Part shown: piece after piece, positions 24,821 through 31,645 of the stretch
How the letters are laid out: each line of letters opens with the position of its first letter
Numbering within the stretch: position 1 is the stretch's first letter
DNA from: Bacillus sp. AFS098217
GTDB lineage: Bacteria; Bacillota; Bacilli; Bacillales; Bacillaceae_G
DNA: 51,721 bases
Assembly (NCBI RefSeq): GCF_002551815.1
Contig: NZ_NVPR01000040.1
Span: 1 to 51,721, forward strand
Reading direction: 5' to 3'
Notes under the pieces: model-generated
The model's input: the letters and a program-made list of their open reading frames with translations, nothing else
What the model was told of the DNA's origin: nothing
The model's database searches: none
Translations under genes and position numbers: made by a program

Positions 24821-25129
24821 CTAGTTGTCCTTTTTGTTCTTCACGAGTTCTTTCAGTTGATCTAGTGTATCTAACATATTTCGATTTCCTAATTCTCGCT
24901 TTTCTTTTTCTAACTCTTTTACTTGTTTCCGTAACTCTTCAACTTCATTCTGTAGCTTGCTGCATGTCTTATGAGAATGAGCAAGTTGCATCCTTAAACC
25001 ATCTCTGGTTCCACGGATTCTGAAGCATTTCCCATGAAAAAAATCATTATTTTCATCCATTTCCCATTCATCTTCATAAACAGCATCTTCACACAGCTGA
25101 CACCATCCAACGATACAGCCCATTGCCAT
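24821..25129 (-). CDS. Cys-rich protein with coiled coil
   Basis: 102 residues. The N-terminus has GWCQLCEDAVYEDEWEMDENNDFFHGKCF, a probable zinc knuckle. The C-terminal half is a coiled coil (LQNEVEELRKQVKELEKEKREL). Site GAGGTGACCTA. Unknown function. Confidence 0.6.
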   Translation of the reverse strand: MAMGCIVGWCQLCEDAVYEDEWEMDENNDFFHGKCFRIRGTRDGLRMQLAHSHKTCSKLQNEVEELRKQVKELEKEKRELGNRNMLDTLDQLKELVKNKKDN

Positions 25130-25162
25130 TAGGTCACCTCATTTCTCTACAAAATGAAATTT

Positions 25163-26821
25163 TTATACTAATCTCTTTGCTATTTCATAAATGACTGGTA
25201 CGGTCACTGAGTTTCCTGCTTGTTTATAAAGTTGAGAATCCGAATTTACTTCCTGTGCTTTATCAAATGCCCAATCCCAATCTATGTCAATCTCCAATAA
25301 ACTCTTCTTCTCCCCGTACATGAATTTTTGTATGACAACTTCTACAAAGTAGGATAATGTTCGATAAATCGTATCTAGATTCTTCGTGTTCAACACTTCT
25401 TTTGTGATGCGCATGGAATTCTGATTCGTCTTCACATCTTTTTCCACAGCGTTCACAACACTCTCTATCTTCGATAATCCATCTTCTGATTTCAGCCATT
25501 CTTTTATTGTGTTCATATGTGACTGATTGGTAGAATTTATTTCCGTTCCACTTCGGACTATTTTCTCCTGAATTAGATTCATACCAACAATCAGGGCTAC
25601 AAAACTTTCTGTCCGAATAGGCAGGTGATACATATCGTTCACCACCACACCATTTGCAAATTTGTAGGATTTTTCTTGATTGCGTATTACTAGAGTTTTT
25701 CCCTCGTAGCTTATATGCACATTGTTTTGAACATGTTTTTCTTCTCTTTTTGTGTTCGAATCCTTTTTCGCAAACTTCACATTGCTGATACATAAATATC
25801 CCTCCATCTTTATTCTTGGAAAGCCCTGAAGTCTCCAACATTCTCTTGGTGTTAATCTGCGAATTCGATAAGGTGGTTTATTTTCGATTGTCGCTTGATT
25901 ACAAGCTGTATCCAATGTTTGAGCAATTCCTTTTCCGACTCTTCCTCTTCTTGTTTTACTTCCAGGTACAGAGAAGTTAATACTATCGCCAATTTTAGCT
26001 TCGGCATAACCTTGCTTGGTAGCTTCTCTTATCAACACGCCATGTCTATCTTGTGCTGTTAATGTAAACATCGGTTCTCCAGGTTCTTTTATCCGTCTTC
26101 CATTCTGTCTCTTTTCTGCTCGATCTGGTGTAAGGACTGGTTGAATAATTTTTAATCCTTCACCTTTATTTGTTGTTAAAGTAGGCGACAATCCATCAAA
26201 GCTATATACATTTCCGTTCATTCCATTACCAGATGGATTGATATTTCCTACTCGCTGAACACTAACCGTTTCACAGCTTCTTCCGATAGGAAATACTTCT
26301 CTGGTACCTCGTCCTCTAAGATGTCCAATAATGAACACCCTCTCTCGATTTTGCGGGACTCCGTAATCTTTGCTGTTAAGTAACTGCCATTCCGCATCAT
26401 ACCCCAATTCATCAAGCGTGGAGATGATTGTTCTAAATGTGTTCCCTGAGTCGTGATTGAGTAAGCCTTTGACGTTCTCAAGGAATAAATATTGTGGTTG
26501 GATTTCTTTGGCGAATCTAGCAATTTCAAAGAACAAAGTTCCTCTAGTTTCTGCGAATCCCAATCGCTTTCCGGCAATTGAAAAGGCTTGGCAGGGAAAT
26601 CCACCACAGATAATATCGACCTTTCCTCTAAGTGATCGTAAATCGTTGTTTGTAACGGTTGTGATGTCATGTGCCGTCCACTCTCCTTCTATATTGTGTA
26701 TTGCTTCGTAACTTTTTCTAGCAAACTTGTCCCATTCCACATACCCTACACATTCATGACCAGCGGCTTCCATTCCTAATCGGAAACCGCCTATCCCTGC
26801 AAATAAATCTAGGAATTTCAA
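25163..26821 (-). CDS. C5-cytosine DNA methyltransferase carrying a nested HNH gene
   Basis: 552 residues from TTG 26821 (AAGGGG, 9 nt). Motif I FLDLFAGIGGFRLG, motif IV GGFPCQAFS with catalytic Cys, motif VI LFLENVKGL, motif VIII QNRERVFIIG, motif IX RLTPRECWRLQGFP, motif X LYKQAGNSVTVPVIYEIAKRL: all present. Between motifs IX and X lies an extra 180-residue stretch (336-515; DNA 25277-25816), which is just the out-of-frame reading of a complete HNH gene. The frame nevertheless stays open to the end. It would methylate phage DNA against host restriction. Whether the insert is tolerated, removed from RNA, or inactivates the enzyme is unknown. Confidence 0.88.
   Translation of the reverse strand: MKFLDLFAGIGGFRLGMEAAGHECVGYVEWDKFARKSYEAIHNIEGEWTAHDITTVTNNDLRSLRGKVDIICGGFPCQAFSIAGKRLGFAETRGTLFFEIARFAKEIQPQYLFLENVKGLLNHDSGNTFRTIISTLDELGYDAEWQLLNSKDYGVPQNRERVFIIGHLRGRGTREVFPIGRSCETVSVQRVGNINPSGNGMNGNVYSFDGLSPTLTTNKGEGLKIIQPVLTPDRAEKRQNGRRIKEPGEPMFTLTAQDRHGVLIREATKQGYAEAKIGDSINFSVPGSKTRRGRVGKGIAQTLDTACNQATIENKPPYRIRRLTPRECWRLQGFPRIKMEGYLCISNVKFAKKDSNTKREEKHVQNNVHISYEGKTLVIRNQEKSYKFANGVVVNDMYHLPIRTESFVALIVGMNLIQEKIVRSGTEINSTNQSHMNTIKEWLKSEDGLSKIESVVNAVEKDVKTNQNSMRITKEVLNTKNLDTIYRTLSYFVEVVIQKFMYGEKKSLLEIDIDWDWAFDKAQEVNSDSQLYKQAGNSVTVPVIYEIAKRLV
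25287..25793 (-). CDS. HNH endonuclease nested inside the methyltransferase gene
   Basis: 168 residues from ATG 25793, with its own strong site (GGAGGGATATTT), in a different frame from the host methyltransferase. Two zinc ribbons (CEVCEKGF..TCSKQC; CKWCGGERY..FCSPDC) are followed by the HNH core CCERCGKRC...HAHHKR...DLSNIILLCRSCHTKIHV. It fills 507 of the 540 inserted nucleotides, so there is no room for a group I intron. Probably a homing endonuclease that inserted at a conserved methyltransferase motif. Upstream in-frame codons to 25841 are not favoured. Confidence 0.85.
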   Translation of the reverse strand: MYQQCEVCEKGFEHKKRRKTCSKQCAYKLRGKNSSNTQSRKILQICKWCGGERYVSPAYSDRKFCSPDCWYESNSGENSPKWNGNKFYQSVTYEHNKRMAEIRRWIIEDRECCERCGKRCEDESEFHAHHKRSVEHEESRYDLSNIILLCRSCHTKIHVRGEEEFIGD

Positions 26822-26824
26822 ATA

Positions 26825-27010
26825 CTATTCCCCTTTCTTTACAATATCGCCATTCCTAATTCTTGTAGCGATTGCCCTTTGTAATCTTTCGCTAATTGGT
26901 CTTGGTTCATCATTAATTAATCCGCACTTAGGACAATATTTTATCCACCGTTCCAATAGTTTACTGTAATCAAATCCCCTAAAATCATGTTCGCAGTTTT
27001 CATTTAACAT
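26825..27010 (-). CDS. 61-residue zinc-binding protein
   Basis: ATG 27010 after GGAGGGAATCAG; the longer in-frame extension upstream overlaps the next gene and is rejected. CEHDFRGFD...YCPKCGLIND gives a His/Cys plus CxxC zinc site, followed by RLQRAIATRIRNGDIVKKG. Immediately upstream of the methyltransferase. Confidence 0.55.
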   Translation of the reverse strand: MLNENCEHDFRGFDYSKLLERWIKYCPKCGLINDEPRPISERLQRAIATRIRNGDIVKKGE

Positions 27011-27059
27011 CTGATTCCCTCCATTCTCCTTTTCTAATAAAATAGCGTTTTGGTTCAAA

Positions 27060-27401
27060 TTATGATTTAATGATTGTCCATTCCCCTGAATCGATATGAT
27101 TTTGAGCTTGCTCCATGCTAATTGCACTACCAGAACCATCCGAATAAACAACTTGAATCTTCCCAGTCATGAACCCATCAAAGTCATGATCGTATGAAAT
27201 CAATGCATTCCCTAAACCACGTACTTTAACAAATTCGCAACCGTCGATATCCTCTACAAGAAATCTTGATTTTGGCTTAATCACTTTCACTTCATGTGGT
27301 ACACCGGATTCTCTAGTACAGTATTCCGCATCACGATATGCATCAAAGATATTTTCATGTTCGCACATTAATTCTCCACCTAAATACATTCCAAACTTCA
27401 T
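27060..27401 (-). CDS. Hypothetical protein, 113 residues
   Basis: Start ATG 27401 (MKFGMYLGGELMCEHENIFDAYRDAEYC) after a GGGAGAATGAGA site. Beta-rich middle with FLVEDIDGCEFVKVRGLGNALISYDHDFDGFMTGK and a C-terminus DSGEWTIIKS. Not recognised. Confidence 0.55.
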   Translation of the reverse strand: MKFGMYLGGELMCEHENIFDAYRDAEYCTRESGVPHEVKVIKPKSRFLVEDIDGCEFVKVRGLGNALISYDHDFDGFMTGKIQVVYSDGSGSAISMEQAQNHIDSGEWTIIKS

Positions 27402-27447
27402 ATCTCTCATTCTCCCTTTCTCCAAAATAAGGATTTGGTTAAATTAC

Positions 27448-27846
27448 TTAATGTACAATTTCACTTTCCTCCTCAAATATCCAATCAATATCAACATTTT
27501 CAATCGGTGGCATTTCTCCTAATCGTTCAAATGCCGTTTTTTTCATTTCCTTAAGACGATCATCAAAATCTTTTGTACTCTCAATAATTCTCTTTAGATG
27601 TTCACCAACTTTTTCAAAAAACTTCATTGTTTCTTCCTTAGTCGCAGTAACCATCCTAATTTCAAGAGACATCGGAATATTTATAGCATTCACACCAGAT
27701 GTTACTTCTGAAATATTAATAGATTCACTCAATGGAATAGCGCAAAAACGATATTGACCTACTTTAATTTCATGCCCAACTGCAGATTCCCATTTTTCAA
27801 ACGCTAAATAAAAACGTTGAGATTGTTCATTTACTTTGATTTTCAT
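27448..27846 (-). CDS. Hypothetical protein, 132 residues
   Basis: Start ATG 27846 (MKIKVNEQSQRFYLAFEKW), preceded by GGAGGGGAACGGA. The N-terminal half is beta-rich; the C-terminal half is helical and acidic (KRIIESTKDFDDRLKEMKKTAFERLGEMPP), ending EEESEIVH. Unknown. Confidence 0.55.
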   Translation of the reverse strand: MKIKVNEQSQRFYLAFEKWESAVGHEIKVGQYRFCAIPLSESINISEVTSGVNAINIPMSLEIRMVTATKEETMKFFEKVGEHLKRIIESTKDFDDRLKEMKKTAFERLGEMPPIENVDIDWIFEEESEIVH

Positions 27847-27876
27847 TCCGTTCCCCTCCAAAATAAGAATTTTGTA

Positions 27877-28038
27877 TTAAACCTCAATAGTTAAGTTAAT
27901 AGCTCCAACTTGATCTAAACTTACTAATAAGTTCTCTGCTACTAACTTTGCCTTTTCATCAGTAGCAACTGCGATTTTCTCTCCATCTACGGTAATTATT
28001 GCTTGTTCTCCGATATACTCCATTTTTACATCCTGCAT
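27877..28038 (-). CDS. 53-residue beta-rich protein
   Basis: ATG 28038 after AAGGAGATGTGAAAT. MEYIGEQAIITVDGEKIAVATDEKAKLVAENLL...INLTIEV. Unknown small protein; 3 nt from the next gene. Confidence 0.5.
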   Translation of the reverse strand: MQDVKMEYIGEQAIITVDGEKIAVATDEKAKLVAENLLVSLDQVGAINLTIEV

Positions 28039-28041
28039 ATT

Positions 28042-28239
28042 TCACATCTCCTTTTCTACAAGATAACTATTTTGTTTGGTTTTCATTTCCATTGTTTCAA
28101 CCATTTCTTCTATACAACTCATACATAATTTACTGTCTGTTCTTGTTTCACCATAATATAAAACTTCAACTTTTTTATTTGTTCCGCAGGTTGCACATCT
28201 TTCTCCCTTATTAGCCTTTTCCCAATGAAATTTATTCAC
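28042..28239 (-). CDS. 65-residue zinc-finger-like protein
   Basis: ERCATCGTNKKVEVLYYG...KLCMSCIEEMVETM gives two CxxC pairs in a compact zinc ribbon followed by a helix. Site GGAGGGAGAATC. Function unknown, perhaps nucleic-acid or anti-host protein binding. Confidence 0.6.
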   Translation of the reverse strand: MNKFHWEKANKGERCATCGTNKKVEVLYYGETRTDSKLCMSCIEEMVETMEMKTKQNSYLVEKEM

Positions 28240-28276
28240 GATTCTCCCTCCTTTTCGATTAAAATAACGCTTTTAT

Positions 28277-28468
28277 TCAATTCTTGTAAGGTTGCCAATC
28301 CATACCGTCCAAATTGCATGTTTCCTTTCCATACACTTTACGCCCACGTCCTTGCTCAACTTCTTTAATTTCGTACCATTTACCGGTATCATCATCTTTC
28401 ACAACACCTTTACTTGGTTTGTAAGAGAACGAAAATACCTTTTTCCCATCAACATAAAATGGATACAT
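28277..28468 (-). CDS. 63-residue hypothetical protein
   Basis: MYPFYVDGKKVFSFSYKPSKGVVKDDDTGKWYEIKEVEQGRGRKVYG..., beta-rich and basic, preceded by AAGGGGTGATTACGG. Unknown family. Confidence 0.5.
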   Translation of the reverse strand: MYPFYVDGKKVFSFSYKPSKGVVKDDDTGKWYEIKEVEQGRGRKVYGKETCNLDGMDWQPYKN

Positions 28469-28484
28469 CCGTAATCACCCCTTT

Positions 28485-28643
28485 TTAATAAAAATCCGAC
28501 AAGCTCATCCCAACTGAGTGTAATTCGCATGTTTGGTTACACGTTCCATATAATCCATGAAACTTATTCCGAATATCTAGCTTTCTCCCGCATTCACCAC
28601 AAACACTAAACACTTTTGTGAATCTCCATCGTTGCTTTTTCAT
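28485..28643 (-). CDS. 52-residue zinc-ribbon protein
   Basis: ATG 28643 after AAGGGGAAATGAACTA. VFSVCGECGRKLDIRNKFHGLYGTCNQTCELH gives CxxC...C..TC, a small ribbon. Too short for the automatic frame list but with a good start and no overlap. Confidence 0.5.
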   Translation of the reverse strand: MKKQRWRFTKVFSVCGECGRKLDIRNKFHGLYGTCNQTCELHSVGMSLSDFY

Positions 28644-28699
28644 TAGTTCATTTCCCCTTTCTTAATAAAATTCAAAATCTATTACATTAACACTTTGGT

Positions 28700-28876
28700 T
28701 TAGTTTTCTGCTTCTCTTCTTTTTATTTCGTTGTTTATTTTCTCAAGTGTGTTAATATATGCTCTTGCTGAATGAAACCAATTATTTCTTATAGCTTCAT
28801 CGCAATCGTAAATGTTGTTTTCTCTTGCATACATCAATTCTCTTTCTGTCCATGTTTCCATTGGTTTTTTATCCAT
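28700..28876 (-). CDS. 58-residue helical protein
   Basis: I chose ATG 28876 (MDKKPMETWTERELMYARENNIYDC) because AAAGGA lies about 10 nt upstream; the ATG at 28906 lacks a site. Acidic helices to the end (INTLEKINNEIKRREAEN). Unknown. Confidence 0.5.
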   Translation of the reverse strand: MDKKPMETWTERELMYARENNIYDCDEAIRNNWFHSARAYINTLEKINNEIKRREAEN

Positions 28877-28914
28877 AACATTTAATTCCTTTCTTATAAA
28901 ATTCAAATTTGGTC

Positions 28915-29364
28915 TTACTTTACGCCCGTGCTACCAAACCCACCGGATCCGCGCTCGCTTTCCGATAGCTCGTCCACTTCCACAAAATGGGCTGTTTCCA
29001 CTGGCGCTATAACGCCCTGTGCAATGCGTGTCCCTCTTTCAATAACATGTGCTTGCATATTAGGCCCTACAACTCGTTCAGTGTTATCAACAATTACACC
29101 AACTTCTCCCCTAAAACCGCTGTCCACAGTTCCAAGTATCACTCGTAACTTCGTATTACGCGTCATACCGCTACGTGGTCTAACCTGCAACTCATACCCT
29201 GGTGGAATCTCAAAAGCTAGTCCAGTCGGTACCACTTTTGTTTCTCCTGGCCAGATAATTGTGTCCTCTGCTGCTACCAAATCGAATCCAGAATCGCCAG
29301 GATTCGCATATCGTGGCAGTTCCACGTCTTCATTTAACCGCTTGATTTTCACTCTTAATTTCAT
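28915..29364 (-). CDS. dut: dUTPase
   Basis: 149 residues, full length for a trimeric dUTP pyrophosphatase. All five motifs are visible: DSGFDLVA (I), RPRSGMT (II), GTVDSGFRGEVGV (III, catalytic Asp), GTRIAQGVI (IV) and the Gly-rich RGSGGFGSTG (V). It hydrolyses dUTP to dUMP, keeping uracil out of phage DNA and feeding thymidylate synthesis. Some phage dUTPases also regulate lysogeny; nothing here proves that. Confidence 0.95.
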   Translation of the reverse strand: MKLRVKIKRLNEDVELPRYANPGDSGFDLVAAEDTIIWPGETKVVPTGLAFEIPPGYELQVRPRSGMTRNTKLRVILGTVDSGFRGEVGVIVDNTERVVGPNMQAHVIERGTRIAQGVIAPVETAHFVEVDELSESERGSGGFGSTGVK

Positions 29365-29376
29365 CTTCCCCGCTCC

Positions 29377-29547
29377 TTATAAATAACTTTCCAATTTCTC
29401 TTTCTGCTTTTTCAACACTTCCAAAGAGAGCGTCGTCTTCCGCTTCTCGTTATCCAATCCCACCAAGTGATATTCCATCTTGCGAATCTCACTTTCTACT
29501 ACTGCGAGCTCACTCTCAACCTGTACTCTTGTAGCTTCTTGCTTCAC
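29377..29547 (-). CDS. 56-residue coiled-coil protein
   Basis: GTG 29547 with GGAGGGATTGT upstream. QVESELAVVESEIRKMEYHLVGLDNEKRKTTLSLEVLKKQKEKLESYL is an almost perfect heptad coil. It ends 12 nt before the dUTPase start. Unknown. Confidence 0.55.
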   Translation of the reverse strand: MKQEATRVQVESELAVVESEIRKMEYHLVGLDNEKRKTTLSLEVLKKQKEKLESYL

Positions 29548-29557
29548 ACAATCCCTC

Positions 29558-29800
29558 CTATAAGCCTAATTCGCTCATGATCTTTCCTTCTTCAAATCCC
29601 CTAACAATATTGCCGTTCTCAAATTTGAAAGCAGGTAAACTCATTAGGCCTAAATCATCAGCTTCAACTTTATAAATGATATGTTTATCAATATTTCTTT
29701 CTTCTAACTCAATATCTACTGGTGCGAATCCTAGAAAGTGCTTTGCTCTTTTGCAATTCGGGCAGTCATTTTTTGTGTACATAATAATCTTAGTTGCCAT
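29558..29800 (-). CDS. Glutaredoxin-like (NrdH-type) protein
   Basis: 80 residues with thioredoxin fold: KIIMYTKNDCPNCKRAKHFL (active-site CPNC), then ADDLGLMSLPAFKFENGNIVRGFEEGK (cis-Pro segment). NrdH-like proteins reduce ribonucleotide reductase; no nrd genes are in this window, so it would serve host enzymes or another target. Next to the dUTPase, i.e. a nucleotide-metabolism pair. Confidence 0.8.
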   Translation of the reverse strand: MATKIIMYTKNDCPNCKRAKHFLGFAPVDIELEERNIDKHIIYKVEADDLGLMSLPAFKFENGNIVRGFEEGKIMSELGL

Positions 29801-29888
29801 TCTTATTACCTCGCTCCGCTTCTTGTTTTTGGTAAAACTCTTTAATCGCTTTTTCCCAATACGTGTAATTACAACTTGTTATGTTCAT
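29790..29888 (-). CDS. 32-residue peptide
   Basis: ATG 29888 after GAAGGGGCGAAACA; NYTYWEKAIKEFYQKQEAERGN. Overlaps the glutaredoxin start by 11 nt. Unknown. Confidence 0.4.
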   Translation of the reverse strand: MNITSCNYTYWEKAIKEFYQKQEAERGNKNGN

Positions 29889-30013
29889 TGTTTCGCCCCT
29901 TCTAATAGCCGTTCCAGTTCCTCGCAACTTCCCTCGTAAAGATCACGGCCATCTTTCAATTTGAATATGTTTCGTTTAATTAACGCTTCTATCAATCTAT
30001 CTTCCTTGCTCAT
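29885..30013 (-). CDS. Fbp-like (Fur-regulated basic protein-like) small protein
   Basis: 42 residues from ATG 30013 (GCAGGAGGATAC). MSKEDRLIEALIKRNIFKLKDGRDLYEGSCEELERLLE follows the pattern of Bacillus FbpA/FbpB-type mini-proteins (LI..NIFK..DGRDLYE....ELE). In B. subtilis these help the iron-sparing response; a phage copy could tune host translation of iron proteins, but this is inference from a short motif. Confidence 0.5.
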   Translation of the reverse strand: MSKEDRLIEALIKRNIFKLKDGRDLYEGSCEELERLLEGAKQ

Positions 30014-30195
30014 GTATCCTCCTGCTGCTTTTGTTCTTCAAACATTGTCCAGTACAACGAACCTTCCTTGAAAAGTCTGTTATAGCACCGCGGTTTCATA
30101 TGCTCTGCAATACATTCCTTGCTACAATATCGTTCATCATCGTATTTACAATGGAATCCTTCTGCGATTTCCTTTCCACATGCGGAACATGTCGT
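30010..30195 (-). pseudogene. Zinc-finger mini-gene lacking a start codon
   Basis: The frame reads CSACGKEIAEGFHCKYDDERYCSKECIAEHM... and ends 4 nt into the next gene (ATGA overlap), so it looks like a real gene. However, its 5' end is closed by the TGA (30198-30196) of the upstream gene, and no ATG, GTG or TTG precedes the cysteines. The sequence ATGAACGACATGT would read M-T-T-C if one A were absent, so a single-base insertion, or a frameshift of functional significance, is suspected. Confidence 0.4.
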
Positions 30196-30393
30196 TCATG
30201 GCATACCCCTCACATATTCTTCCTTCAGATCTCGCACAAGCATAATTTCCTTTGGTCCCACTTCATGACCTAGTGAATCCACTGTCCTTGCATGAGCCTC
30301 TCCATACATGGTCACGCGTGATACTGCAATGCGTTCACCTGTTTGTTTGTGTGTCCAGAAACCGTGTAGCCGTGCTCTCTCTTTTGCCGTCAT
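30196..30393 (-). CDS. Hypothetical protein, 65 residues
   Basis: MTAKERARLHGFWTHKQTGERIAVSRVTMYGEAHARTVDSLGHEVGPKEIMLVRDLKEEYV, a small beta-rich protein. Good site (AGGAGGAAACGTC). Found as hypothetical in phages of this group; no function known. Confidence 0.55.
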   Translation of the reverse strand: MTAKERARLHGFWTHKQTGERIAVSRVTMYGEAHARTVDSLGHEVGPKEIMLVRDLKEEYVRGMP

Positions 30394-30404
30394 GACGTTT
30401 CCTC

Positions 30405-30920
30405 CTATGCTTGTTTTCTTAGATTTAACGCCTTGCCTTTTCGATAAAAGTCATTGTCAGCATTTGCTCGTTTAATTGTTTCCTCTAACGTAAGCAGCGG
30501 CGTGTTAATTGCTGTTTCAATATCCCAGTGACGGCTTTTTCTTGCTAGTAAAGCATGGTAATTAACACCATTCGATTCTGCTGTTTTTATTTCTTCTTCT
30601 GTAAAAGGCCTGTTTTCTTTTCTTACTTGAAGCGCGAGTTTTTGAGATTCTTGTATACTCATTAGCGGAGTAGTTGCAGCCTCCGAAGGTGTCATGCCTT
30701 TTTCTCTTCGTTTCCTGTATGTTCGTGCTGATATACCATGCGCTGCCGCAATTTCTTTGTATTCCTTCCAACCTGTTTCATTCGTTTCTCGTACTGGCTC
30801 GGTGATAGCTCTTTCCTTTTTCCAACGATATCCGTATACTCTTTGTTTCAAAGTACCTTCGCTAATTCCATTTGAAGCAGCTCTTTCAAAATCTTCTGGA
30901 GTGAGGTAGAAATCACTCAT
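30405..30920 (-). CDS. Protein with three tandem HTH-like repeats
   Basis: 171 residues. Three repeats of about 40 residues share an A..GI...T...R...G....EAxxxPL pattern: FERAASNGISEGTLKQRVY (about 11), YKEIAAAHGISARTYRKRRE (about 54), IKTAESNGVNYHALLARK (about 109), each followed by W.x.AI/EA..TP. This looks like an array of small helix-turn-helix units and suggests a DNA-binding or DNA-bridging protein. Site AAGGGGAATAGTT. Confidence 0.6.
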   Translation of the reverse strand: MSDFYLTPEDFERAASNGISEGTLKQRVYGYRWKKERAITEPVRETNETGWKEYKEIAAAHGISARTYRKRREKGMTPSEAATTPLMSIQESQKLALQVRKENRPFTEEEIKTAESNGVNYHALLARKSRHWDIETAINTPLLTLEETIKRANADNDFYRKGKALNLRKQA

Positions 30921-30934
30921 AACTATTCCCCTTT

Positions 30935-31054
30935 CTAATCCAGCGCCAAAAATTCAGCTCTTGTACGATTCGAATGTTTTATCTTAATCTTCTGAATACC
31001 TTTCCCATGTTCTTCTATCGTTGCATCCCACGCTTCGCTTTTTGTCTTGATCAT
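30935..31054 (-). CDS. 39-residue basic peptide
   Basis: ATG 31054 eight nt after GAGG; MIKTKSEAWDATIEEHGKGIQKIKIKHSNRTRAEFLALD. It overlaps the end of the upstream gene in another frame. Plausible as a coupled small gene; unknown. Confidence 0.4.
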   Translation of the reverse strand: MIKTKSEAWDATIEEHGKGIQKIKIKHSNRTRAEFLALD

Positions 31055-31169
31055 AGAAGTGAACCTCGTATGACGTTATGACGCTTGGCTTTGCAAGGAA
31101 TCGTTCCACCGTGCTTGTTGCGGAGTAGTCGAAACTTCCCACGACATCCTCTAGTGTTAGTTGTTTCAT
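30984..31169 (-). CDS. Hypothetical protein, 61 residues
   Basis: MKQLTLEDVVGSFDYSATSTVERFLAKPSVITSYEVHFYDQDKKRSVGCNDRRTWERYSED. The start overlaps the previous stop (ATGA). No recognised motif. Confidence 0.5.
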   Translation of the reverse strand: MKQLTLEDVVGSFDYSATSTVERFLAKPSVITSYEVHFYDQDKKRSVGCNDRRTWERYSED

Positions 31170-31387
31170 GCCCCTAACCCCATTGGACGTGATTTAATTT
31201 TGCTCTTATCAGCCTGATCCATTATCAAGGCTGCGATTTCTAACTGGTGTCTTCCTAATTCTTTAGCAATTTCAATAAAGCTTTTCCCCTCTTTCCACAT
31301 TTCTTGGAATCGAATCACTTCACTCTCATCGAATACCAAGTCAAGTTCTTCTAAAGCGATATACAGGTTACGACGCGACTTTTTCAT
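31166..31387 (-). CDS. Small HTH-like protein, 73 residues
   Basis: I place the start at ATG 31387 (MKKSRRNLYIALEELDLVF), because AAAGGAAGCAC precedes it and a longer frame would overlap the upstream gene by 86 nt. VIRFQEMWKEGKSFIEIAKELGRHQLEIAALIMDQ is a helix-turn-helix typical of small phage regulators. Confidence 0.6.
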   Translation of the reverse strand: MKKSRRNLYIALEELDLVFDESEVIRFQEMWKEGKSFIEIAKELGRHQLEIAALIMDQADKSKIKSRPMGLGA

Positions 31388-31631
31388 GTGCTTCCTTTGC
31401 TGCGCTGCTATTGTGTAATTCTCCATTTCTATTTCTGTTCCAAGTCTCGGCATCCCATTTCCCCTCCAGTTGTAATTGATGAATCGCTCTTAGTCTCGCT
31501 ATAACAGCATGACGTCTTCTGTCCACTTCTTCAGGACTAATATTCCCTGCTGCGCAAATACATGGTGCAAATTGATAACAGCCGTTCCCTTGATCGTTTC
31601 TGATTACCCCAGTTCCTTTGCATGCACACAT
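31368..31631 (-). CDS. Zinc-binding small protein, 87 residues
   Basis: MCACKGTGVIRNDQGNGCYQFAPCICAAGNI gives a DnaJ-like CxC..G...C..CxC zinc motif, followed by a helical region with VDRRRHAVIARLRAIHQL. Found next to the DnaC-like gene in Bacillus phages; function unknown. Confidence 0.6.
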   Translation of the reverse strand: MCACKGTGVIRNDQGNGCYQFAPCICAAGNISPEEVDRRRHAVIARLRAIHQLQLEGKWDAETWNRNRNGELHNSSAAKEAHEKVAS

Positions 31632-31645
31632 CTTAATTCCCCCTT

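Noticed and set aside
25277-25816. Intein or group I intron in the methyltransferase
   Set aside because: The translated insert has no intein block motifs, and only about 30 nt surround the HNH gene, too few for a self-splicing intron.
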